Source: Pseudonocardia endophytica
GTDB lineage: Bacteria; Actinomycetota; Actinomycetes; Mycobacteriales; Pseudonocardiaceae
NCBI RefSeq assembly: GCF_004339565.1
Contig: NZ_SMFZ01000001.1
Location: 2,604,001-2,668,000 of the forward strand
Direction of reading: 5' to 3'
Length of the DNA: 64,000 nucleotides
Below are positions 42,863 through 52,304 of the stretch, piece after piece. A program made the position numbers and the translations under genes. How positions within the stretch are numbered: position 1 is the stretch's first letter; each line of letters starts with the position of its first letter. The notes beneath the pieces are model-generated. The model was not told the DNA's origin, searched no databases, and saw only the letters and a program-made list of their open reading frames with translations.

Positions 42863-43639
42863 TCACCGGCCCCGGTAGACGGGGTCGCGCTTCTCGGCGA
42901 ACGCGGTCGCCCCCTCGACCGCGTCGTCGGACCGCATCACGCCGATGAAGTGACCGAACTCGGTCCGCATCGCGGTGCGCTCGTCGGTCCCGATCCCGGC
43001 CAGCACGGACGCACGGGCGGCCCGGACGGCGAGCGGCCCGCGCGCGGCGATCACCTGCGCGAGCCGCACGGCCTCGGCCCGCAGGGACTCCAGCGGGACC
43101 ACCCGGTTGACCAGCCCGACCCGGTGCGCCTCGGAGGCGTCGATCGGCTCGCCGGACAGGATCATCTCCATGGCGAGGCCCAGCGGCACGGCGCGCGGCA
43201 GGCGGACCGTCCCGCCCGCGCCCGGGATGATCGCCCACTTCGTCTCGGCCAGCCCGATCGTCGCGTTCGGCGACGCGAGCCGGATGTCGCAGGCCAGCGC
43301 CATCTCGCAGCCGCCGGCCAGTGCGTGACCGTTGATCGCGCCGATCATCGGCTTGGCCCGCTCGGTCGCGGTGAAGCCGCCGAAGTTCCACGGCGGCTCC
43401 TCCCCCGCCCGCACCCGGTCACGGAACGCGGGGATCAGCTTCTTCAGGTCGGCGCCCGCGGAGAACACGGTGTCCCCCGCCCCGGTCAGCACGGCGACAC
43501 GCAGATCCCCGTCGGCCTCGAACTCCGCCACCGCGGCACCGAGCGCGTCCTGGTGCTCCGGGTCCAGCGCGTTGCGCGCCTCCGGGCGGTTGATCGTGAT
43601 GACGGCGACGGGCCCGTCGCGTTCGACGTCGATCGGCAT
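42863..43639 (-). CDS. Enoyl-CoA hydratase/isomerase family protein
   Basis: The 258-residue crotonase-fold protein has the CoA-binding stretch AVITINRPEARNALDPEHQD, the oxyanion-hole glycines (SAGADLKKL and GGCEMALACDIRLAS) and one catalytic glutamate region (LAETKWAIIPGAGGTVRLPR). Of the two hydratase glutamates, the second (usually in LGLPE/GFPE) is replaced in a PGAGGT context typical of many crotonases, so the exact reaction is uncertain. It is convergent with the preceding gene (1 bp between stops). Confidence 0.85.
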   Translation of the reverse strand: MPIDVERDGPVAVITINRPEARNALDPEHQDALGAAVAEFEADGDLRVAVLTGAGDTVFSAGADLKKLIPAFRDRVRAGEEPPWNFGGFTATERAKPMIGAINGHALAGGCEMALACDIRLASPNATIGLAETKWAIIPGAGGTVRLPRAVPLGLAMEMILSGEPIDASEAHRVGLVNRVVPLESLRAEAVRLAQVIAARGPLAVRAARASVLAGIGTDERTAMRTEFGHFIGVMRSDDAVEGATAFAEKRDPVYRGR

Positions 43640-43762
43640 CGTTGCTCCCTGGGATCGGATCCGACGCGGATCCTCGCACCGACCACCGACGGAAACCGGC
43701 CGTCAGGGACGCCGGACGCGCGCGGACGGAAGAATGTCGGTGGCCGGTGGGACAGTCGTCAC

Positions 43763-44701
43763 GTGCCCGACCACGACACCGGAGCGGTGAGCCTGCGGCT
43801 CGCCCACCGGTCCCCCTTCGACCCGCACGGGCTGCTGGAGTTCTTCGCCGCCCGCGCGGTCGACGGTGTGGAGAGCATCGCCCCGGACGGGTACCGCAGG
43901 ACGTTGCGGCTGCCGCACGGGCCCGCGTCCGTGCACCTGGGACTGACGGGCGCCGGGAGCGCGGGCGGCGCCGTCGACGCGACGCTGCGGCTGGCCGACC
44001 CACGAGACCTCGAGCCGGCCGTCGCCGTTCTGCGGCGGCTCCTGGACCTGGACACCGACCCGGAGGCCGTCGACGCCGTGCTCGGAGCGGACCCGGCGCT
44101 GGCGCCGTGCGTGGCCGCGACGCCCGGTGTGCGGGTCGCCGGATCGGTGGACGCGGCGGAGACGGCTGTCCGGACCGTGCTCGGCCAGCAGGTCTCGGTC
44201 GCGGCCGCGCGCACGGCGGCGGCCCGGATGACGGCCGTGCTCGGAGAGCGGATGCCACCGGAGCTGTGCCCCGCGGAGAGTGACCCGCACCTGTTGTTCC
44301 CGGACGCCGCCACCGTGGCCGCGCGCGGGCGCGAGGTCCTCGCCGGGCCCGCGCGGCGGATCTCCACTGTCGTCGGCCTGTGCGAACGGCTCGCCTCGGG
44401 CGAGCTCGTGCTCGACGCCGGACGGGACCCCTGCGAGCTGCGCGGGGAGCTGGCCGCGCTGCCCGGCCTCGGGCCGTGGAGCGCCGGCTATCTCGCGATG
44501 CGCGTGCTCGGTGACCCGGACGAGCTCCTCGCCTCCGACCTGGCCGTGCGCCGGGGCGCGGAGGCACTCGGACTTCCCGGCGACGCGGCGGGCCTCGAGG
44601 CCCGCGCCGCGCGCTGGGCGCCGTGGCGGTCGTACGCCGCCACCCACCTGTGGAGAGCCGCCGCGAGCGCTCCCACCCCCACCCGTCGGAGGACGGCATG
44701 A
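43763..44701 (+). CDS. DNA-3-methyladenine glycosylase II (AlkA-like)
   Basis: The 312-residue glycosylase has an AlkA N-terminal domain (about 10-120) and an HhH-GPD domain: ETAVRTVLGQQVSVAAARTA, then the hairpin LAALPGLGPWSAGYLAMRVL and the catalytic Asp in ELLASDLAVRRG. It removes alkylated purines. The last bases overlap ogt by ATGA, forming an alkylation-repair operon. No Ada-type methylphosphotriester domain is fused. GTG 43763 is chosen from domain length. Confidence 0.9.
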   Translation: MPDHDTGAVSLRLAHRSPFDPHGLLEFFAARAVDGVESIAPDGYRRTLRLPHGPASVHLGLTGAGSAGGAVDATLRLADPRDLEPAVAVLRRLLDLDTDPEAVDAVLGADPALAPCVAATPGVRVAGSVDAAETAVRTVLGQQVSVAAARTAAARMTAVLGERMPPELCPAESDPHLLFPDAATVAARGREVLAGPARRISTVVGLCERLASGELVLDAGRDPCELRGELAALPGLGPWSAGYLAMRVLGDPDELLASDLAVRRGAEALGLPGDAAGLEARAARWAPWRSYAATHLWRAAASAPTPTRRRTA

Positions 44702-45234
44702 CCATTGAAACCACTGACATCACCGACACCACCACCGGCCGCTGGGCGGTCCGGGACACCCCGTTCGGCCCGTTCACGGCCGTCGTCGACGGCGACGGTG
44801 CGGTACTGGCCTCGGGCTGGACCGACGGCCCGGACGAGCTGACCGGCCTGATCCACGCCTCGCTGCGGCCGGCCGCGTTCGCCGAGGGGGACATCGGCCC
44901 GGTCGCCGAGGCGATCGACCGGTACCACCGCGGTGACCTGCACGCGATCGACGACGTGCGGGTCCGCCAGGTCTCCGGCGAGTTCCTGACCCATGCCTGG
45001 GACGTGCTCCGCACCGTGCCGGCGGGCGCCCCGGTGACCTATACCGAGTACGCGGCGAAGGCGGGCCGCCCGAAGGCCGTCCGGGGCGCCGCCTCGGCCT
45101 GTGCCCGGAACGCGGCGGCGCTGTTCGTACCGTGCCACCGCGTGCTGCGCACCGACGGCTCGCTCGGCGGGTTCCGCTGGGGCCTGGACGTCAAGCGGCG
45201 ATTGCTCGAGCACGAGTCCGCCGGGCGCTCCTGA
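44698..45234 (+). CDS. ogt: Methylated-DNA-[protein]-cysteine S-methyltransferase
   Basis: The 178-residue suicide enzyme takes methyl groups from O6-methylguanine onto Cys146 in the active-site motif LFVPCHRVL. Other features: the HTH segment TEYAAKAGRPKAVRGAASAC with the arginine finger, and GGFRWGLDVKRRLLEHE. It overlaps the AlkA-like gene by 4 bp, so both repair enzymes are co-expressed. The upstream in-frame ATG at 44623 is inside the glycosylase gene and not preferred. Confidence 0.94.
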   Translation: MTIETTDITDTTTGRWAVRDTPFGPFTAVVDGDGAVLASGWTDGPDELTGLIHASLRPAAFAEGDIGPVAEAIDRYHRGDLHAIDDVRVRQVSGEFLTHAWDVLRTVPAGAPVTYTEYAAKAGRPKAVRGAASACARNAAALFVPCHRVLRTDGSLGGFRWGLDVKRRLLEHESAGRS

Positions 45235-45291
45235 CCCGCCACGGTCGGGTCGCCGACGGAAACTGTCGGTGCCCGGGTGCACCCTGCCGGG

Positions 45292-46917
45292 GTGGAACTC
45301 ACAAGCGTGTTGTTCGGTCTGCTGACCGGCGTGGTGCTCGGGGCCGGGGCGGCCTGGCTGGTCGCCTCGGCCCGGTACCGGGCCGAGCTGGCCGAGGCGG
45401 CCCGCTCGGCGGCGAACACGTCGGCCACCACGCGGGCCGACGCGGCGGGCCTGCGGGCCGAGCGCACCGGGCTGCTCGAGCGGATCGAGGACCTGCACGA
45501 GCAGCTCGAGCGGGCCACCGAGCGGGCCCGGCGCGGCGAGTCGGAGGCCGCGGCGAACGGGGCCGCGCTGCACGCCGAGCGGGAGGCCCGCGCGGAGCGG
45601 GAGAGGGCCCTGTCCCGTCGCGAGGCCGAGCTGCGGGACGCGTTCGCGTCGCTGTCCCAGGAGGCGCTGGCACGCAACAACGAGCAGTTCGTCGCGCTCG
45701 CCGAAGGCCGGATCAAGGAGGTGACCGCGTCGCTGGCGGCCCGCGCCGAGGGTGACGAGCAGGCCAGGGCGCAGCGGGTCGAGGCGTTGCTGGACCCGCT
45801 GACCGCGACGCTCGGCCGGGTCGAGGGCCAGTTGAAGTCGGTGGAGAAGGACCGGGAGTCCGCCTACGCCGGGCTGCGCGAACAGGTCCGTGCGATGGCG
45901 GACAGCTCGGACCGTCTCGGTGCCGAGACCCGGTCGCTGGTCAACGCCCTGCGCGCACCGCAGGTCCGCGGCCGGTGGGGCGAGATGCAGCTCGAGCGGG
46001 TCGCGGAGATGGCCGGCATGGTCGAGCACTGCGACTTCACGACCCAGGTCAGCGCGTCCGGCGAGGACGGCGGCGTCCGGCCGGACATGGTCGTGCGGCT
46101 GGCCGGCGGCAAGCAGATCGTGGTGGACGCGAAGGTCCCGTTCGCCGCCTACCTGGAGGCCGTCGAGAGCCGGGACGAGGCCACCCGGGCCGACCGGCTC
46201 ACCGCGCACGCCCGCCAGCTCCGCACGCACGTCGACCAGCTGGCCGGCAAGGCCTACTGGGAGGCGTTCGAGCCGAGCCCCGAGTTCGTCGTGCTGTTCG
46301 TGCCGGGTGACCCGTTCCTGGAGGCGGCGCTGCAGGCCGATGCGGGCCTGCTGGAGTACGCGTTCGGCCGCAACGTCGTGCTCGCCACGCCGACCACGCT
46401 GATCGCGCTGCTGCGGACGGTGGCCTACGGCTGGAAGCAGGAGGTGCTGGCGCGCAACGCAGCGCAGGTGCACCGCCTCGGCCGCGAGCTGCACGGGCGG
46501 CTGGCCACGATGGGCACGCACGTCGCGCGGCTCGGCAAGAGCCTCGAGTCCGCTGTGGACAGCTACAACCGCACGGTGTCCTCGCTGGAGGCGCGGGTGC
46601 TGGTCAGTGCGCGCAAGCTGACCGAGCTGCACGTCGCCGACGGCGACCTGGAACCGCTCTCGACGGTCGACGGCACCCCTCGGGCCGTGTCGGCGCCGGA
46701 GCTGGTCGCCTCCGCGGCCGACTCGCTCGTGTCGTTCGACGACCTCGGCCGCGGCTCGGGCAGCGCCGGCGGCGGCTCGGGCGGCCACAGCACCCACGGC
46801 AACGGGGCCGGGTCCGGCGGCGTCGGCAGCTGCGTCGGACCAGGCAGCGGGGCGACGGACGCGCCGCACGACGGTGCCGGAGAGGAGGGACCGATCCAAG
46901 CTAGGCTGAACAGGTGA
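45292..46917 (+). CDS. rmuC: DNA recombination protein RmuC
   Basis: The 541-residue protein begins with a membrane-anchor-like helix (VLFGLLTGVVLGAGAAWLVA), then a long charged coiled coil (about 30-190, rich in Glu, Arg and Ala) and the RmuC domain (about 200-430) with VRGRWGEMQLERVAEMAGMV, DMVVRLAGGKQIVVDAKVPF, and FVPGDPFLEAALQADAGLLE. The domain has a restriction-endonuclease-like fold (D-x-K in VDAKVP). A Gly/Ser-rich C-terminal tail follows. GTG 45292 is chosen over GTG 45277. Confidence 0.9.
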   Translation: MELTSVLFGLLTGVVLGAGAAWLVASARYRAELAEAARSAANTSATTRADAAGLRAERTGLLERIEDLHEQLERATERARRGESEAAANGAALHAEREARAERERALSRREAELRDAFASLSQEALARNNEQFVALAEGRIKEVTASLAARAEGDEQARAQRVEALLDPLTATLGRVEGQLKSVEKDRESAYAGLREQVRAMADSSDRLGAETRSLVNALRAPQVRGRWGEMQLERVAEMAGMVEHCDFTTQVSASGEDGGVRPDMVVRLAGGKQIVVDAKVPFAAYLEAVESRDEATRADRLTAHARQLRTHVDQLAGKAYWEAFEPSPEFVVLFVPGDPFLEAALQADAGLLEYAFGRNVVLATPTTLIALLRTVAYGWKQEVLARNAAQVHRLGRELHGRLATMGTHVARLGKSLESAVDSYNRTVSSLEARVLVSARKLTELHVADGDLEPLSTVDGTPRAVSAPELVASAADSLVSFDDLGRGSGSAGGGSGGHSTHGNGAGSGGVGSCVGPGSGATDAPHDGAGEEGPIQARLNR

Positions 46918-47954
46918 CGGATTCCCGCACCGCGACGGCCCGCCGGTCCGCCGCGTCGTCGAAGCCCGGGGCGTCGGCGACCCGCGAGCGCCCCGACCGT
47001 GCCCGGGCGGGCTCATGGCCGGTCCGCGAACGCTCGCTGATCGGACCGGTCCTCGGCGTCCCGCCGCTCGTCGCGGTCGCGCTGGCGGTCGGTCTCACCG
47101 CACTGGGCGTGTTCGTCGACCTGCTGCGGATCGGCACCGTCGGAACGATCTTCGAGGTCGCGTACGGCGTCGGCTGTGTCGTGGCTGTCGCCTGGGTGCG
47201 CCGCCGGAGCCTGTTCCTGCCGGCGATCCAGCCGCCGCTGCTGCTGGCCGTGGTCGTGCCGGTGCTCGCCGGCCTGGTCGGCGCGCCGTCGTCGACCGCG
47301 GGCGTCACCGAGCATCTGCTGCTGGCCGGGGCACCGCTGATCAACGCGTTCCCGGCGATGGCCGTCACCACCGTGCTCGTGCTGCTGATCGCCGGGTTCC
47401 GGCTGCTGCGCCAGCGCACCGGTCCGGACGACGCCGTCGGTCTCCTGCGGGCACGTCTGTCCGGGCGGTCCGCGTCGCCGGACGGCGACGGCGCCGCGGG
47501 CGGCCGGGGCCGGGGCCATGACGCGGAGCGTCCGGCCAAGCGCCGCTCCGGCGGGGCCGGACAGGGCGTTGGCAGGTCCGGCAGGCGCGACGGCGGGACC
47601 GCCGGGAGCGCGGCCGGCCGCGGCGGCACCGACAAGGACGCGGAGCGGAGCGCGCCGCCCCGGACCCGCGCGGACGGTGACCGCACCGGACGGTCGTCCG
47701 CGGCCCGCGACGGGGCACGCGACGAAGCCCGCGGCACCGCACGTCCGGCCCGCGGACGTGGCGGGCGGACCGACGGACGGGACACACCCCGTGCCGACGG
47801 CGCGGGCGACGCCGGGCGGAACACGGCGCGGGGCTCCGCGGGACGGGGCAAGCCGAGCTCCGGCCGCCCGGTCCGCGGCTCCGGATCGGGGTCCGGACGG
47901 CGGTCGGGCGACTCCGCACGGTCTCGGCGCACCCGGCCCTCCGACCCCGACTGA
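46914..47954 (+). CDS. DUF6542-type membrane protein with basic disordered tail
   Basis: The 346-residue protein has a Ser/Ala/Arg-rich N-terminus, four hydrophobic helices between about 45 and 165 (for example VPPLVAVALAVGLTALGVFV and PLLLAVVVPVLAGLVG), and a 175-residue C-terminus of Gly, Arg, Asp and Ser low complexity. The arrangement and neighbourhood match Rv1111c beside ispH and ychF in mycobacteria. The start overlaps the rmuC stop (GTGA). No function known. Confidence 0.78.
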   Translation: MTDSRTATARRSAASSKPGASATRERPDRARAGSWPVRERSLIGPVLGVPPLVAVALAVGLTALGVFVDLLRIGTVGTIFEVAYGVGCVVAVAWVRRRSLFLPAIQPPLLLAVVVPVLAGLVGAPSSTAGVTEHLLLAGAPLINAFPAMAVTTVLVLLIAGFRLLRQRTGPDDAVGLLRARLSGRSASPDGDGAAGGRGRGHDAERPAKRRSGGAGQGVGRSGRRDGGTAGSAAGRGGTDKDAERSAPPRTRADGDRTGRSSAARDGARDEARGTARPARGRGGRTDGRDTPRADGAGDAGRNTARGSAGRGKPSSGRPVRGSGSGSGRRSGDSARSRRTRPSDPD

Positions 47955-48128
47955 TCGTCCATTAGGCTCATGCATGCGGCCGAGTGACGGAGCGTGCACG
48001 GCCGAACGGGGGAAGTCACCGAATCAGTTGGCCCCCACCCGCAACCTCGGGAGCCTCCGAGCGTCATACAGGGTGGGGACGGAGACGTCCCGCCGCTCCC
48101 CGAACTTCCGCTCCCTGGAGAACTCTTG
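47955..48128 (+). promoter_or_regulatory. Structured leader before the L,D-transpeptidase gene
   Basis: The 174-bp gap contains CGAACGGGGGAAGTCACC, a GTGAC/GTCAC pair around it, a hairpin CTCGG/CCGAG, and the stem GGGAC-GGAGAC-GTCCC (about 48072-48096). The AACGGGGGA core before a cell-wall gene recalls actinobacterial ydaO-type (c-di-AMP) riboswitches, but I could not match the rest of that consensus by eye. Confidence 0.35.
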
Positions 48129-48689
48129 ATGCGCACCGCCCGCCGACGCCCCGGCGTGATCGTCGCCGTGCTGGTCGGGATCATCGGTCTGATCGGCGCC
48201 GGAACGGCGCTCGCGAACTCGCCCGCGGCGGCGCAGTTCGCGGAGCAGCCGCTGGTCTACGGCACCCCGTGCACGGTCACCGCGAAGGCCTGTGTCGACC
48301 TCGACTCCCGGCAGTCCTGGCTCCTGCAGGACGGCAAGATCATCAGTGGTCCGGTCCCGGTCGCCACCGGCGGCCCCGGACACGAGACCCCGGTCGGCCA
48401 CTCACTGCGCGTGTACCGCAAGGAGCAGCTGCACACCAGCTCCGAGTACCGCCTGACGAACGGTGAGGGCGCCCCGATGCCGTGGGCGACGTTCTTCGAG
48501 GACGGCGGCATCGCCTTCCACGAGGGCCGCACCGACACCCCGTCCGGCGGCTGCGTGCGGCTGTCCCGCGACAACGCGATCGCCTGGTACAACCACCTGC
48601 AGATCGGCGACCAGGTTCAGGTCGTCCGGGCCACCCAGGTCCACGCGGACCGCGGCCTCGCGCCGCCGCCCCCGCCGAAGCAGTGGTGA
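48129..48689 (+). CDS. L,D-transpeptidase (YkuD domain), exported
   Basis: The 186-residue protein has an N-terminal signal/anchor (GVIVAVLVGIIGLIGAGTAL) and a minimal YkuD domain with catalytic His131 (IAFHEGRTD) and Cys142 (SGGCVRLSRDNA). It lacks the Ig-like domain of the mycobacterial LdtMt proteins. It may form 3-3 peptidoglycan cross-links or attach proteins. ATG 48129 follows GGAGAA. Confidence 0.88.
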   Translation: MRTARRRPGVIVAVLVGIIGLIGAGTALANSPAAAQFAEQPLVYGTPCTVTAKACVDLDSRQSWLLQDGKIISGPVPVATGGPGHETPVGHSLRVYRKEQLHTSSEYRLTNGEGAPMPWATFFEDGGIAFHEGRTDTPSGGCVRLSRDNAIAWYNHLQIGDQVQVVRATQVHADRGLAPPPPPKQW

Positions 48690-48705
48690 GCTAGCCGCAC
48701 GAACC

Positions 48706-48758
48706 CGAACGAGGGGCACCTTCGAGCAATGTGATTGCTCGAAGGTGCCCCTCGTTCG
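48706..48758. repeat. Long perfect stem-loop, copy 2 of the duplicated palindrome
   Basis: A 24-nt arm at 48706-48729 pairs perfectly with 48735-48758 around the loop TGTGA. It shares GGCACCTTCGAGCA with copy 1 (18606-18658); where the outer arms differ (AC in copy 1, GG here) the opposite arm has the compensating change. It sits between the transpeptidase stop and the convergent ispH stop. Confidence 0.85.
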
Positions 48759-48781
48759 TGGGTGGGGGTGCAGGCGCAGGC

Positions 48782-49753
48782 TCAGCGCGCGGCGGCCTTC
48801 TTCGGGCGCAGCTCGCGGGGCAGCGAGAACGTCAGCGTCTCCTCCGCCGTGTCGACCTCCTCGACACCGTCGAAACCGCGCTCGGCCAGGTACTCGACCA
48901 CGCCGCGCACCAGCACCTCCGGCACCGACGCGCCGCTGGTGACACCGATCGTCGCGACCCCGTCGAGCCACGCGTCGTCGATCTCCTTGGCGTAGTCGAT
49001 CAGGTACGACGCGCCGGCGCCCGCGCCGAGGGCCACCTCCACCAGCCGCACCGAGTTCGACGAGTTGCGCGACCCGACCACGAGCACCAGGTCGCAGCGC
49101 GGGGCCATCGCCTTCACGGCGACCTGGCGGTTCTGCGTGGCGTAGCAGATGTCGTCGGACGGCGGGTTCTGCAGCGACGGGAACCGCTCGCGCAGCGCCC
49201 GCACCGTCTCCATCGTCTCGTCGACCGAGAGCGTGGTCTGGGACAGCCAGACGACCTTGTCCGGGTCGCGCACCGTCACGCTCGGCACGTCCGCGGCGGA
49301 CTCGACGAGCTGGACGTGCTCCGGCGCCTCACCGGAGGTGCCCTCGACCTCCTCGTGCCCGGCGTGCCCGACGAGCAGGATGTCGTAGTCCTCGCGCGCG
49401 AACCGCTTCGCCTCCTGGTGCACCTTGGTGACCAGCGGGCAGGTCGCGTCGATCGTGCGGAGCTCGCGGCTGCGGGCCTCGTCGCGGACGGCCGGGGACA
49501 CGCCGTGCGCGGAGAACACGACCATCTCGCCCTCGGGCACCTGGTCGGCCTCCTGGACGAAGACCGCGCCCTTCTCGGTGAGCGTCTCCACGACGTACTT
49601 GTTGTGCACGATCTCCTTGCGCACGTACACCGGCGCACCGTGCTGGGACAGCGCCTGCTCCACGGCCTCCACGGCCCGGTCCACGCCCGCGCAGTACCCG
49701 CGGGGCTTGGCCAGGAGGACGCGCTTGTCGGAAGCGGACTCGGATCCGGACAT
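48782..49753 (-). CDS. ispH: 4-hydroxy-3-methylbut-2-enyl diphosphate reductase
   Basis: IspH (LytB) is the [4Fe-4S] enzyme of the last MEP-pathway step giving IPP and DMAPP. The three cluster cysteines are Cys21 ([13 protein letters not shown]), Cys105 ([12 protein letters not shown]) and Cys203 ([11 protein letters not shown]); the catalytic Glu is in [10 protein letters not shown]. 323 residues. The gene is followed downstream by the conserved palindrome at 48706-48758. Orthologue position as in Rv1110. Confidence 0.95.
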   Translation of the reverse strand: MSGSESASDKRVLLAKPRGYCAGVDRAVEAVEQALSQHGAPVYVRKEIVHNKYVVETLTEKGAVFVQEADQVPEGEMVVFSAHGVSPAVRDEARSRELRTIDATCPLVTKVHQEAKRFAREDYDILLVGHAGHEEVEGTSGEAPEHVQLVESAADVPSVTVRDPDKVVWLSQTTLSVDETMETVRALRERFPSLQNPPSDDICYATQNRQVAVKAMAPRCDLVLVVGSRNSSNSVRLVEVALGAGAGASYLIDYAKEIDDAWLDGVATIGVTSGASVPEVLVRGVVEYLAERGFDGVEEVDTAEETLTFSLPRELRPKKAAAR

Positions 49754-49849
49754 GCCTCCAGCGTACGGACGACGCGTGCGCGGGTCAGCCGGACGTGAGC
49801 GGTCCGACCCCGCAATGCCGCAGGTCGGCGACTCGGGAACAATGGCGGC

Positions 49850-50401
49850 ATGTCACCGCTGCCGTACCCCGTGCGGATCGCCGCGGGCCTCGTCGTCACC
49901 GCCGTCGAACAGGCCCGGGAGCTGCCGCGGCACGCCGTCGAGCTGCCGGTCACGGCCGTGAGCCAGGCACTGCAGGTCTCCATGCGCGTGCAGCAGAAGG
50001 TCACCGAGCTCGCGATCAAGGGCGACCGCGCGCTGGGCACCCTGCGCCCCGCCGACGACGTACCCGCATGGGCGACGTTCGACGACGATCTGCCGGCCCC
50101 GGAACCGCGCAACGGGGCGAGCACCGTCGCGTCGCTGCGCCCGACCGTCACCGAGATCCCGGTCGAGCGCGCCCCGAAGGTCGTCCGCGCGCCGCAGGAC
50201 CCCGGCACCGACGCCGACGCGCCGGAGCCGTCCTCGCTGCCGGAGTACCCGTCGATGACGATCCCGCAGCTGCGCGGCAAGCTCCGCTCGCTGTCCGTGG
50301 ACGACCTGTCCGACCTGCTCGCGTGGGAGACCGCGCACGAGAACCGCCCGGCCTACGTCACCATGCTGACCAACCGGATCTCCACGCTGTCCGAGCAGTG
50401 A
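49850..50401 (+). CDS. Lipid droplet-associated protein family
   Basis: The 183-residue protein has an amphipathic helical N-terminus ([20 protein letters not shown], then [20 protein letters not shown]), a Pro/Ala-rich acidic linker and a conserved C-terminal helix pair ([20 protein letters not shown], then [20 protein letters not shown]). Family members coat triacylglycerol droplets in Actinobacteria. Translationally coupled to xseA by GTGA overlap. Confidence 0.8.
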   Translation: MSPLPYPVRIAAGLVVTAVEQARELPRHAVELPVTAVSQALQVSMRVQQKVTELAIKGDRALGTLRPADDVPAWATFDDDLPAPEPRNGASTVASLRPTVTEIPVERAPKVVRAPQDPGTDADAPEPSSLPEYPSMTIPQLRGKLRSLSVDDLSDLLAWETAHENRPAYVTMLTNRISTLSEQ

Positions 50402-51867
50402 GCCCGGCGCCCGCCTCCCCGGCTCCGTCGACCTCGGAGGAGGAGCCCTGGCCGGTCCGCACCGTCGCGCGCAAGATCGCCGAGTGGGTGGACCGGCTCG
50501 GTGCGGTGTGGGTCGAGGGGCAGCTGGCGCAGGTCAACGCGCGGTCCGGCACCGCGTTCCTGACCCTGCGCGACCCGGCCGCGGACGTGTCGTTGCAGCT
50601 CACGGCACCGTCGGCACTCGTGCGCGAGTCGGCCGACGCGGTGCGCGAGGGCAGCCGGGTGATCGTGCACGGCAAGCCGTCGTTCTATCTGGGGCGCGGG
50701 ACGTTGTCGCTGCGCGTGGACCGGATCCGCGCCGTCGGGCTCGGTGAGCTGCTGGCCCGGATCGAGCGTCTGCGACGGCTGCTGGCCGCCGAGGGCCTGT
50801 TCGATCCGGCCCTCAAGCGCAGGCCGCCACTGCTGCCGTCGACGATCGGCCTGGTCACCGGACGCGACTCGGCGGCAGAGCACGACGTCGTGACGAACGC
50901 GCGGTCGCGCTGGCCCGGCGTGCGGTTCCGGATCGAGAACGTCGCCGTGCAGGGCGGGCTGGCGGTCGGCCAGATCGTCGACGCGCTGCGGGCGCTGGAC
51001 CGGGACCCCGGCGTCCAGGTGATCGTTCTGGCGCGGGGCGGCGGCAGCGTCGAGGACCTGCTGCCGTTCTCCGACGAGACGCTCTGCCGTGCCGTCGCCG
51101 CGTGCCGGACGCCCGTCGTGTCGGCGATCGGGCACGAGCCGGACACGCCGCTCGTCGACCACGTCGCCGACGTCCGGTGCTCCACCCCGACCGAGGCCGG
51201 CCGGAGCCTGGTGCCGGACCTGGGCGAGGAGACGGCGCGGATCGCCGGCCTGCGCGACCGTGCGCGACGGGCCCTGAGCGGCTGGGTGGACCGCGAGCAG
51301 CGGCGCCTCGGCGACCTGCGAGCCCGTCCGGTGCTGGCCGAGCCGCTGCGGATGCTGGACGCGCGACATCGGGAGGTCGCCGACGCCCGCGCCGCCGCGC
51401 ATCGCGCCGTGCTGCGCCGGTTCGACCGTGCGGACGCCGAGCTGGAGCACCTGACCGCGAGGCTGACCGCGCTCGGCCCGTCGGCGACGCTGGCCCGCGG
51501 GTACGCGCTGGTCCAGCTCGCCGACTCCGCGGGCTCCGCAGGCGACGTGCCGCGGCTGCTGCACTCGACCGCGGACGCGCCCGCCGGGACCCGACTGCGT
51601 ATCCGGGTCGCGGACGGGGCGCTCGCCGCGACGGTCGACTCCGGAGTGGACGGCCCCGCCGCGTCGGACGGGGACGGAGGCGTCGGGTCGGGTGGCTCGG
51701 CCGGCACGGACGAGGCCGGTACCGGCGGTACGGCGGGCGCGGACGGACGAGCCGGGACGGGTGGCGCGGCCGGGGCAGCGCGGACCGGAGGCGGGCGACG
51801 TGCCGGCCGGTCCGGGGGCGCCGGCGCTCGCGGACGGGAACGAGCCGGTGAGGAGGCAGTGGGATGA
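50398..51867 (+). CDS. xseA: Exodeoxyribonuclease VII large subunit with Gly-rich tail
   Basis: The 489-residue XseA has an OB-fold N-terminal domain ([20 protein letters not shown]), the catalytic domain with [35 protein letters not shown] and [19 protein letters not shown], and a coiled-coil region. After about residue 415 comes a ~75-residue Gly/Ala/Asp/Arg low-complexity tail absent from ordinary XseA. With XseB it degrades single-stranded DNA. It overlaps xseB by 4 bp. Confidence 0.93.
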   Translation: MSPAPASPAPSTSEEEPWPVRTVARKIAEWVDRLGAVWVEGQLAQVNARSGTAFLTLRDPAADVSLQLTAPSALVRESADAVREGSRVIVHGKPSFYLGRGTLSLRVDRIRAVGLGELLARIERLRRLLAAEGLFDPALKRRPPLLPSTIGLVTGRDSAAEHDVVTNARSRWPGVRFRIENVAVQGGLAVGQIVDALRALDRDPGVQVIVLARGGGSVEDLLPFSDETLCRAVAACRTPVVSAIGHEPDTPLVDHVADVRCSTPTEAGRSLVPDLGEETARIAGLRDRARRALSGWVDREQRRLGDLRARPVLAEPLRMLDARHREVADARAAAHRAVLRRFDRADAELEHLTARLTALGPSATLARGYALVQLADSAGSAGDVPRLLHSTADAPAGTRLRIRVADGALAATVDSGVDGPAASDGDGGVGSGGSAGTDEAGTGGTAGADGRAGTGGAAGAARTGGGRRAGRSGGAGARGRERAGEEAVG

Positions 51868-52100
51868 GCACCGACGAGCGACGGCCCGTCGAGGAGCTGG
51901 ACTACGAGCAGGCCCGCGACGAGCTGGCCGAGGTCGTGCGGGCACTGGAGGTCGGAGGCCTCGGGCTCGACGAGTCGGTCGCACTCTGGGAGCGCGGAGA
52001 GGCCTTGGCCACGCGGTGCGAGCAGCAGCTGGCCGGGGCCAGGGAGCGGGTGAACACGGCCCTGGCCGAGGCCGAGGAGTCCGACGACGAGAACGACTGA
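51864..52100 (+). CDS. xseB: Exodeoxyribonuclease VII small subunit
   Basis: The 78-residue XseB has the family pair of helices ([20 protein letters not shown] and [20 protein letters not shown]). It binds several copies per XseA in the enzyme. Start by ATGA overlap with xseA. Confidence 0.93.
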   Translation: MSTDERRPVEELDYEQARDELAEVVRALEVGGLGLDESVALWERGEALATRCEQQLAGARERVNTALAEAEESDDEND

Positions 52101-52118
52101 CGACGCCGGCCGGGCCGA

Positions 52119-52265
52119 TCGGGTGTGATGCTCCGGCGGTTCGCGCCACCCCGCGACGCACCACTCGAGAGCAGCCGGCCCGTCGAGTGTGACGTTCGGG
52201 CGGCACGAGTCGCCGCAACCGACCACTCGAACCCGGGTGGCCGTCGAGCGTGACGTTCGGGCGAT
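52119..52265. repeat. Tandem copies of a TCGRG...CACTCGA intergenic repeat
   Basis: Unit A (52119-52168) and unit B (52183-52230) begin TCGRGTGTGAYGYTCSGGCG and end CACTCGA, 50 and 48 bp long. A third start (TCGAGCGTGACGTTCGGGCG) is at 52244. A related unit is at 61417-61461. Both sites are convergent junctions; here xseB meets the DUF4245 gene. Confidence 0.7.
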
Positions 52266-52304
52266 CGACCGGACGGCAGGTGCGGCCGTCCCCGGGCGCG
52301 CGGG

